From Thozetella sp. PMI_491 (lineage: Eukaryota > Ascomycota > Sordariomycetes > Chaetosphaeriales > Chaetosphaeriaceae), in NCBI GenBank assembly GCA_021432635.1, contig MU270019.1, positions 496,001 to 560,000 on the forward strand: a stretch of 64,000 nt of DNA, read 5' to 3'. The notes under the pieces are model-generated. The model did no database searches. It saw nothing but the letters and a program-made list of their open reading frames with translations, and was not told where the DNA came from. Position 1 is the first letter of the stretch; each line of letters starts with the position of its first letter. Positions 55,848 to 64,000 of the stretch are shown here, in pieces. The position numbers were made by a program, and so were the translations under genes.

Positions 55848-56652
55848 ATGGCTGTGTCCCAAAACAAAAGTCTCTTTTTCTCAAGGCTTCCGAGGGGAGT
55901 TAGAGATCTCATATATGGCGAGATATTGCGCTCGTCGGGCCTAGTTCAACATGTTATTCTATACTCCGAGGGGTTGTGGCCGAAGGGGAAGGCATCGACA
56001 CGGTATCGGCATGCTCCATGCACGCGCAGTACAACTCCCTAGATCTTATTTAGCCAGCGCAGAAAGATCAGTATACGCGCAATTCTTCCACGAATGAAGC
56101 GAAACTTGATAAATCGGACGAAGACTGCCTTGAGTGCCGCAAAGAATTTGTAACGATCCCCTCACAGAGAGGTATGGGGTATGCGGGTACCTCGAAGTTC
56201 TCTGCTCATACCAATGCTTCTGTACTGTCAGAGGGCGTAAGTCAAGGGAGACGATACGCCTAACTCAAATAATGACGTAGGGGTCGGTGCCGACATCAGT
56301 TTCAAGCTATCATGAATGGTTCCAAGCTGTGGCCTACAACACCACGTTTGTATTTTTCAGATTGGTCCACGCAACGGAAATTTGGACCGTAGGGCGATTT
56401 CCGCTTTTATACCACCTCCAGACAATGGTCATCGCAGAAAATGTGGCTTGGACCTTGCTCAGCCTTCGCCGAGGAGAGTGGCAGCTGCTCATCGACTGTC
56501 TCTGTGAATTTCCAAACCTACGAAGTGTTACAATCTCGCTAGAAATCGACGATGGCCCTTGGAAACTAAACAAGCCTCGCGTCGAACTTCCAGGGCCGAT
56601 TCTCGGCGTGTATTTCCGGGAGTTCCGCATAATATCGAATTTCGAGTTTTGA
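55848..56652 (+). pseudogene. Broken F-box-like gene
   Basis: The first piece reads FSRLPRGVRDLIYGEIL, the LPxExRxxIY block found at the start of many fungal F-box-like or DUF7730-type proteins, and then stops at about 56040. A second frame at 56287-56652 reads LVHATEIWTVGRFPLLYHLQ and CEFPNLRSVTISLEID, typical of later parts of the same family. No intron set that I can find joins the two pieces. It looks like a decayed copy. Confidence 0.5.
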
Positions 56653-57290
56653 TGACACGAGATATCTGGGAGAAGTACTGGGGGTTTATGATGAATACTT
56701 TCAGGGAGCTTTAACTGAGATCGAGTGAAGCGGACGCAACTGTCCGGGCCCGTCGAGATGCTGTTCCGAGAGCAGGATTTAGTGACGGGAAATAGTATCT
56801 TGCAAAGCGTGAACATCACTCTGTCTAGGTATAGAACCTCAGCTTGGCTGCAGCATGTGTGTGAAACAAGGCAGCCTGAAGAGACGACACTTCGCTTGTT
56901 GAAACAGACTATAAATTGGGCTAGTAGATCAACTATGAAGCTCTTGCATCAACGCCGATAAGGAGACGACTTTCGATTAAGGACTCGCGATTTGTGCCAC
57001 CACCGACAAAGTAGGATGACAAGGCTCAGCTGCATAAAAAAAGTCGGGGACTCTCTCAATGATGAAGTCAGCAGCACGTGATACCGCTTGCAGTTACTGC
57101 AGGCTCCCGTGCATGAGCTGGAGGTGACGCGCCCGAAAAGAGGCTAAGAGGAGAAGAAAGTTGGGCTGCAGCAGTGCTGGCTCAGCCACCACCACACCAT
57201 GAGCTTTTCCGCATCATCATTTCGTGTCTCCGCCTTCTGACCGCTCTAGTGTCTTGATTCATTTTCGCTGCTTGGATATGCCTCTTTACC
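56653..57290. other. Intergenic region
   Basis: No defensible gene. It includes the promoter of the NACHT gene to the right. Confidence 0.35.
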
Positions 57291-60200
57291 ATGGAGCCGC
57301 TCGCAGCTTTAAGCCTCGCCAGCAGCGTAATGCAGCTTATCAGCTTTAGTCGCGAGGTCATTGACGTGGCTCGACAGGTGCACAAGGCTGGGTCAGTCGA
57401 CCACGATCTAACTGACCGTGCTACCGCCCTCGCAGATCTAGCTGCTTCTGTTCGCAGGTCATTGCCACCTGTGCAGCCAACGGGGGCATCTCTTCCACAG
57501 AAAGAGTTGCTTGAAGCAGCTCAGAAGTGTGGTGACTCAGCTACCGACCTGTGTACAGAAGTAGCCAAGGTCAACGCTTCATGGGGCAAAGGGAGTGCAA
57601 CTCGTTCCGTGATAACCTCTCTTAAGACAATATGGAAAAGGCGCAATCTTGAGAAGGCAGAGAAGACGATGCTGCACTGGCAAAGAGTCATGGACTCCGG
57701 ACTTCTTCATCGCATCTGGTAAGGCTCAGCTCAGGATGGAGGAAAAATGATCTGAGTTCATCACATGCTAAAGCTTTTATCTCCGATAGTTCAACAACGG
57801 AAGCCCAGGCTCTTCGGAACCAAGGGGATTTCGATAAGCTAGACGAGACGTTGCGCCGAATGATCGAAGAAGTCGCTCGAGGGCATGCAAAGATCGTCCA
57901 GGCGGCCGCCGCGGAATCTGCTGCTATCCAATCGCATGTGACAGTCGAAATATCCAAGTCTCAAGGTCTTTTGTCGAAAGAACTGAATGGTCTCCGCCTC
58001 GATGCGGCCGCCGAGGCACAAAGAGAGAAACTGCTCAAAAGTCTCAAATTCGACCTCATGAACGAGCGAGAGAATCTAATTGCCGATTCCCACAGCGAAA
58101 CGTTCAAGTGGATATACTTGCCCCCATCCGATTCGAGACCATGGAATGACTTTGCAGAATGGCTCGGCTCGGATCAAAAGCTGTACTGGATCAGTGGAAA
58201 ACCTGGCTCCGGAAAGAGCACACTGATGAAGTTTCTTGTCCATGGAGAACAAACAAGGCAGCTGCTGAAGCCTGACACCATAATCCTGGCCTACTACCTC
58301 TGGAGCCCTGGGCACTCAATGCAGAGGTCTGTTAGAGGGCTTCTTTCCACACTGTGCCACCAAGTCCTCTCCGAAAAAGGCAATCTCACCCAGAGTCTCC
58401 TGGCCCGACAGTCTAGATTTCACACGAAGGACCATCCGTCAGATTGGTCATACCAGGACATGAAACTCTGCCTCTTTGAGTGTCTTCTATCCTGCACCCG
58501 GCCGAAGTGTCTTTTCTTGGATGGCTTGGATGAGATTTCATCGTCTGATGGGCCCGTCGCGCTGCTTGACCTTATTGACGAAATTGCGAGTATACCCGAT
58601 GTCAAGATATGCGTTGCTAGCCGGCCCGAGCCAGTCTTCCAGCGGCACTACGAACTCCTGCCGAAGTTAAGGCTCCAAGATCTAACAGGATCCGATATAC
58701 ACATATTCTGCAAGGAGTCTCTCCAGTCATTTAAGGGTCTCCCAGAAGACCTAACTCTCTCGTACCTAGAGGGCACACGCGCTACAAACATACTCGAACT
58801 CCTCGTTAGGAATTCCGAAGGCGTCTTTCTATGGGTTCATCTTGCACTGAAAAGTATCCAACGAGGCTGCTCGAATTCTGATTCCTCAGATATGATACTC
58901 GAGCGCATCGAGATGCTTCCAACTGGTTTGGATGAGCTTTACCGGGCCATGTGGAACCGAACAAATGTCGACGATGGGCTCTACGAAAAGACAGGTGCTC
59001 AGTATCTCAATTATATTTTAGAAGCCTGTTTCTTAGGTTATCAATACAGCCTCTATAAGCACACCGCCATTTCCGTCTTCGAACTGATGGTAGCCTGCGA
59101 GCCCTCGGCACATAACTGTTTGCTGGATACCTCGGCCGGCCCAACTCCAGAGGAGCTTCAAAGATACTGTTTTACGCTCATGAAAAATATCGAGTCTCAC
59201 TGTGCCGGGCTAGTGGAATTGAATGCGATGGATAACATTGAGGTCTCCTCCAAAGATGACGCTCTGGGCCGATTGACCCGCTTTACCGACATCACGATCA
59301 ATTTTATTCATCGAACTGCGGTGGACTTCTTGACAGACACAAAGGAAGGGAAGCAAATTCTTGCACTTGACACATCTTCCCATGACGAACGGGTAGTCAA
59401 TCTTACTAGAGGTGGTCTTTTTCGGCAAGTTCTATGGCGGCAGTCACTAGGGCATCGAGCTTTTTTCCTTCTACTTCAACAGGAGAGTATGATGAGTCTG
59501 ATCAAGAAAATCAGCCTCGAAATTTCGGACGAGGAGGCACAAATATTTCTGGGCGCCGCGGAAATCATGTATAAAGCTGTATCCAGCAAGATTCGAGCGA
59601 AGCACCCAAACCTTCTATTCCCCGACTTTCTCGGCCTTGTCGCAGGCTGGGGCTTTATTTCTTTCGTTCTAAAAAGAGTAGAGCAACTGGAAGAACTTCG
59701 TGGGCGAAATACTTTACCAGAGTACAGAGGCTATTTGTTGCATCGAGCATCGAGCTACGACAGGAAACCCATACATTGGGATTCGAAGTTTGCTCTTGCT
59801 CGGAAACTCATTGAAGGTGGTGCAGCCTGTGACATGAGACACTTCGCTGTCAGGTACTTGACTTTTAAAACGGATCTGCCTCCTATTCTCACCCCGACAG
59901 TCTCTTTCCTCTATAGCGGAATCAACTATATTGCGGAACAACGACCTACACAGTCATCATGCAGCTCTGAGGTAGACGAATACTTGACGACCGTGGGGCA
60001 ATTCTGTGACCTAATCGGAATACTTGTCCAACGACATTGGGATGGAGGAGAAATTTACATTTTTTTCCTCGGTGGTCGCACCTTGATAGAGGATATTTTT
60101 TTCCTTGATCCCCTTTCCAACGACCGGAGTGCTTCGATTAATCACCACGCCTCGTGTTTACTGGGCAACATCAGCTTCATTTTAGCATTATTCCTCGAAC

Positions 60201-60613
60201 TCGTTGCCGAAACGCTTCCGCGAATAACAGCAACTCGTACATTTGGCGACCTCACAAATTTACTGAACGATGTCAATGCTTCTGAGGGCAAAGTGGAACC
60301 TTACGTCAAACTACTCTGTTACAACCCAGAGGAAGGTCAAGATAAGCCCCTCGTGCCCCTAAGTCCTACTCATTTAGATGTAGGATTTCTGCGATCGGTT
60401 ATTATAGAAAGCGTTGGGCGCGGGAAGGTTTATCACGGCGACATCTGCTTCGATAAGATTATCGACTTCATATCAACAGCTGCTGGAGAAACCCGAAAAG
60501 TGTCAACGTTTGACGAGATAAGGGAGATCATCAAGTCATGCGCCTGGTTCAAGCGCCTGCTTACTGGATCTTTTTCGACGTATCCGCCGTCCCCGTTTAA
60601 TGAAGGAGAATAA
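57291..60613 (+). CDS. NACHT-domain NLR-like protein with fungal N-terminal domain
   Basis: Two exons (57291-57718 and 57790-60613, 71-bp intron) encode 1,083 aa. Residues 1-140 form the helical N-terminal domain found in fungal STAND proteins (MEPLAALSLASSVMQLISF...). The NACHT part has Walker A GKPGSGKST near residue 280, Walker B CLFLDGLDEI near 382, the CVASRPEP sensor and GVFLWVHLALKSI. Such proteins are thought to act in heterokaryon incompatibility and in responses to non-self. The last 600 residues carry no WD40, TPR or ankyrin repeats that I recognise. The acceptor at 57789 was chosen because it has a GCTAA branch site and restores the frame. Confidence 0.88.
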
Positions 60614-61310
60614 AGCACCTTTCTTTTCTTTTCTTTTTGCTCCGTTAGTTTCCACCTGGTAGCGCTGAATACGACTTATTCGTGGGTACCCTTTGCATAC
60701 ACTGAAGATAGATGGGTTGTACCGCGCCGCCTTATACCAAAACGAGCTTCTAAGGCGAACTTAGTCTAGGGGCTCGAACTGTTGAATTGGTGGAATTGAT
60801 AAGTAAGAAATACATAAAACGACAGAGGTTTGTTTCTTCGATTCGTTACCAATTACAACACTATTCACAGCTTTCTTATTAGGATGCAATCCTCAATGCT
60901 TAATTGTAGACGCATGTGGCTAGGTAGGGAGGAACGGGCCATAACCTAACTGCTATTTGCCCGATGGGGTTAGCATGTAGTTCCGTCATACATGATACGG
61001 GGAGTAATGCAAGATTCTACAGGACGAAAGGTCACCTTTGAAGCACAGTGAGGCATTATGAGGTACAGCCGCGGGGTAGACGAATAAAAAGCGAAAGTAT
61101 CTAGGACGGCTTCGGCCGAGCCCAACTATTGGCTATTCACTTCTCAGCTTAGCTACTACTTTACTACGACCCACAGAATGGCGTGTTGTTCGGGGTGTGT
61201 GATGAAACCCGCGAGAATCCTTCTTAAGTTGGCTAACATGAGCACGGACTTCCTCGTCTCCAATATGGGTTTCCCGTACTCCTCTGTGATTATCAGAATT
61301 TCTAAGCCAA
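60614..61310. other. Convergent intergenic region
   Basis: Contains the 3' sides of the NACHT and lectin genes. A TTTTCTTTTCTTTT run follows the NACHT stop. No gene is seen. Confidence 0.4.
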
Positions 61311-61882
61311 TTAACCCCCGACCGCCCATTGCTGAAATACTGAGCCCGAGCATGGAAACATGTCGACATTCTGGAAGTTACCTCCGTCAAGGCAAAATCC
61401 AGTGTCAGTGTTAGCCACGCGCGACTGCCATACGACCGTCTGGCCAGGGACGGCTCCTTGCGCACGGTATAAGGTATTGGAAGGAGCGCCATTGCCCGTC
61501 GATAGGACACAAGAGCCCGCAACTGCGGCCGAGGCTTCGATGACTTTCCGATTTTGATCAGACGCGGTCCACATGCACTGAGAGAAGGAGCTTTGAAGCT
61601 GAAAGATGTTGCTGCCGGAACTTTGAGCGTGTGTGGACCAGAGCTGCTGAATGTTGCTGCTGTCGCAAGTACGTTGAACGACACTGCCAGCTGGGTCGCC
61701 GAAGGCCTGGAGGCAAAGTCCAGTACCAACATTACGGATACCTGGAAAGGTGATAAACTGCGTAACGTTAATAGCGGACGAGGCGGCCGCCATTACCGCT
61801 AGGGAAAATATTTTGCTAGCAATCTACCGTTGAACATGTTAACAGTGGATTGAAAAGCAAGCGAAGAGTAAAGTCTCACCAT
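61311..61882 (-). CDS. Secreted ricin-B-type (beta-trefoil) lectin
   Basis: Exon 1 is only the ATG (61882-61880). A 56-bp intron (61824-61879, GTGAGA...GGTAG) follows, and exon 2 runs 61823-61311. The protein has 171 aa. This splice gives a good signal peptide (MIASKIFSLAVMAAA) that no other start provides. The mature part is a beta-trefoil with QxW-type motifs (NIQQLWS, VFQQWAV) and GLCLQAFG and GFCLDGG blocks that normally bind sugars. There is only the lectin domain and no enzymatic chain. A TATAAAAG box lies about 112-119 bp upstream (61994-62001). Its ligand is unknown; a defensive or glycan-binding role is possible. Confidence 0.85.
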
Positions 61883-61993
61883 GATGTTTGTTTCAAGTTG
61901 CAGGAATCAGGCTGTTGACTTCGTATCTTGAGATAGGTAGCCAGAGTGAAGAATGGTGGAGGATTGTTGTGCTCGGGAAGGACATCAATGGTG

Positions 61994-62001
61994 CTTTTAT
62001 A
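61994..62001 (-). promoter_or_regulatory. TATA box of the lectin gene
   Basis: TATAAAAG on the minus strand, about 112-119 bp upstream of the ATG. Confidence 0.5.
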
Positions 62002-63405
62002 GACGCTTTGGCTTCATATGGGAGGTCCTTGACAGTCTCCAGACTGCTGAGCCGTCGCAATCGTGACCTCGTCAATCTAGGTTTATTGGGGCTTTTCGTC
62101 GTAGAGTTGCAAAGGATTGAGAGCCGGAATCCTCTCTCTCCGCTCTGAAGCTATTCCGAACCAATTATCTTTGAGATACCGGTGTGCCATAGGTTCAGCC
62201 AGTGGTCCCCAAGTTGCAACCGGAGCTGTCGGCGTGCTTGATCCTACTGTATAGGTTACATGACAGGTTGAGGCGTGACTAAAGCTGAATATGTGGCGGG
62301 TGGTGCTGAGTTGTACGGCAAATATTAACTTCGCATCGAGGAGTATTTTAGGAAGGTAATCAAATTACTGCTTTCGCAACTACAGACGGTAAACTAAGTC
62401 GTCGCGCTGCTAGCCATTTCCCGCAGGGTCCCCAAGGGCCAAACTGTAACGCTATAATTTTTACGTTGCATCACAGCCCACTTAGTCGCATACCAGTCGC
62501 TTAACCTTTGTGGTCGAACCACAGCTAATCACATGCTCGCGCTGTTGACTCGTTTCGATGATGGATCGAAAGTCTCCAGCTCTCGCACTGCAAGCCCATT
62601 TTCAAGGTACCTTTTCACAATCCTTACATTGAATTCTAGTAAACTAAAGTATCCTGTCGTAGGAATAAGTCAATGATCGTGGCTATTGGCCTCGCCTTGA
62701 AGCATGCATGTGGAGACCCGGCCAACTCTAAATGGCGAGCACTTAAAATAGTTGTAGTTAAACAGGCATCACAAAGCCCCGATGGATTCTAGGGACAGCT
62801 CTTCTTGACACGCAATGCCACGTAGGGAACTGTATTTCTAAACGGCCGGTACAGTGTCTCGGACGGCTATCTTCGATATCATCAGATTTCATGATGCCGG
62901 AAGTCGTTGAAGTTGGTAGACCGCCCATGAAAGCCTGTGGTGTGATCAATTTGGAATGGAAAGGGCATCTCCGGGAATCCCGAAACTATCGATGCCAATT
63001 CTACGTCTTCCATCATTCAACTCATATCGAAATCTTGCTTGGAGTCGAGTATATAGTCTCCTAGCGACTTGTTCAAGTTAAGAAATCTGCAATTGCTGCT
63101 TTTTACTGAAGAGAACCCCTTCTTACGAAGATGACCGGTATAAATTAACTGAGTAAGAATAGCTTCGACATTGATTACTCTGGCCACAGAGTCCTAGCAC
63201 ATTGTAAGAGGTCTTCAGATGAGCAAGCGCAAAAAGGATTACCTACGCCATGATGCTGAGCCACAGGCAAAATGCAACTTCTTTGTTAAAGGGAAACCGG
63301 TCAAAAAGCTGTGATTTCTATACATGCACATATTACCAAGTTTATAAGTGAATGAAAACTAAATAACTGGCTGCTTAACTGTCTTACTTACCGTACATCG
63401 TCTAA
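62002..63405. other. Intergenic region
   Basis: 1.4 kb without a recognisable gene on either strand. Confidence 0.4.
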
Positions 63406-63990
63406 CTAACCCATGCCTTTATTGCTTCGAGCCGGAGTTATAGTATCAGTTGCAGCAGTAGCGGTAGGAGGTGGAGCAGAATGTGGAGGAGCGTCAATTC
63501 TATCGGACGGCGAATACTCGAGAGTATGAGACCCAATCATCTGACGGATAATTAAGATACGATTTATGAACTGGTGATGACCATCTACTTTATCTCTGGC
63601 ATCGTTGTTTCTGCTAGCGACCTCCGAAGCAGGCCATCGCGTTTCGAAAGTCTGCCGACTAAATTCCTTCTGCTTATTTTTGTCCCATATAGCCATTTCG
63701 GATTCATCTCATTTCATCGGCTTAACATATATGTCCAGCAGGCGAATTCCCACGCCCAGAAACAAATTCTCGACCTCTTGAGGGACACCCATCGTTTTCT
63801 CTTGCTTCCTAATCCCCACATACAGTTCGTAGATCGGCAGGCCATAGGTTTCGTGCGGTCTGTCTAACCCAGACATAAGGAGATTTTGCGCCGTCCCCAG
63901 CGCTCCGATACCGAACAGATGCCATATATCTTCCTCGAGCCCGCCGACCGTGATTAGAAGAAAGATCCACCCGAGGAGCAAGAGCGGCAT
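63406..63990 (-). CDS. C-terminal part of a membrane protein running off the right edge, with an in-frame TGA
   Basis: The minus-strand frame begins outside the window. It shows a hydrophobic segment (LLLLGWIFLLITVGG), then GIGALGTAQNLLMSGL and LPIYELYVG. This resembles the last transmembrane region and cytosolic part of a family of fungal hypothetical membrane proteins. A TGA at 63709-63711 follows KPMK. The same frame continues for another 100 codons (DESEMAIWDKNK...) to a stop at 63406. Either the protein ends at 63709, or a nonsense change has cut it. The coding assignment upstream of the TGA is better supported than that downstream. Confidence 0.5.
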
Positions 63991-64000
63991 GTAAATTTTA

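Noticed and set aside
1-64000. CRISPR arrays, bacterial operons, rRNA genes
   Set aside because: None seen. Introns and gene families are those of a filamentous ascomycete nuclear genome.

Overview
The window is nuclear DNA of a filamentous ascomycete (Pezizomycotina). The genes carry short GT-AG introns of about 45-135 bp, and the families are typical of these fungi: Zn2Cys6 regulators, NACHT-type NTPases, a Clr5/ankyrin protein, a DUF3176 protein, GH72, PL3 and GH43 enzymes. There are also scars that look like repeat-induced point mutation (RIP). No genus can be named from the sequence alone. The pectate lyase, arabinanase, carboxylesterase and several small secreted proteins suggest a plant-associated or plant-litter lifestyle.

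Left part (1-19.5 kb): the 3' part of a NACHT-type NTPase gene; a GH72 glucanosyltransferase with a transmembrane tail; two PEBP genes in divergent orientation, one cytosolic and one secreted; a Zn2Cys6 regulator; a broken MFS sugar transporter; a secreted type-B carboxylesterase; a tyrosinase gene interrupted by one in-frame TAG; a Dal5/TNA1-like MFS transporter; and a membrane-anchored S33 alpha/beta hydrolase.

Damaged middle (20-28.9 kb): the N-terminal exon of a secreted FAD-linked oxidase, a 29-nt poly-A tract, a long Clr5/ankyrin gene with one in-frame TAG, an AT-rich block with a gene carrying several TAG/TAA codons on the minus strand, and the C-terminal end of an FAD-linked oxidase, also with stops. 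Many of the stops fall where tryptophan is expected, as CpA-to-TpA mutation would produce.

Secretome genes (29-35 kb): a small secreted protein, a five-exon PL3 pectate lyase and an arrestin-like adaptor.

Candidate gene cluster (35.9-48.8 kb): a salicylate-hydroxylase-like FAD monooxygenase, an NAD(P)-dependent epimerase/reductase, an alpha/beta hydrolase, a second FAD monooxygenase, a Zn2Cys6 regulator with a duplicated zinc-cluster region, a phytanoyl-CoA-type dioxygenase and an MFS transporter. There is no PKS, NRPS or terpene synthase in the window. All four promoter-containing gaps of the cluster carry the motif CCCGTCG(C/T)(G/A), nine copies in total, while the two gaps between convergent gene ends lack it. 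This points to one co-regulated pathway for a small molecule, either tailoring or catabolic/detoxifying, and it is the most interesting system here.

Right part (48.9-64 kb): a DUF3176 membrane protein, a secreted GH43 arabinanase, a secreted Thr-rich protein, a broken F-box-like gene, a second NACHT protein with a fungal N-terminal domain, a secreted ricin-B-type lectin whose start codon forms an exon by itself, and a membrane-protein gene running off the right edge.
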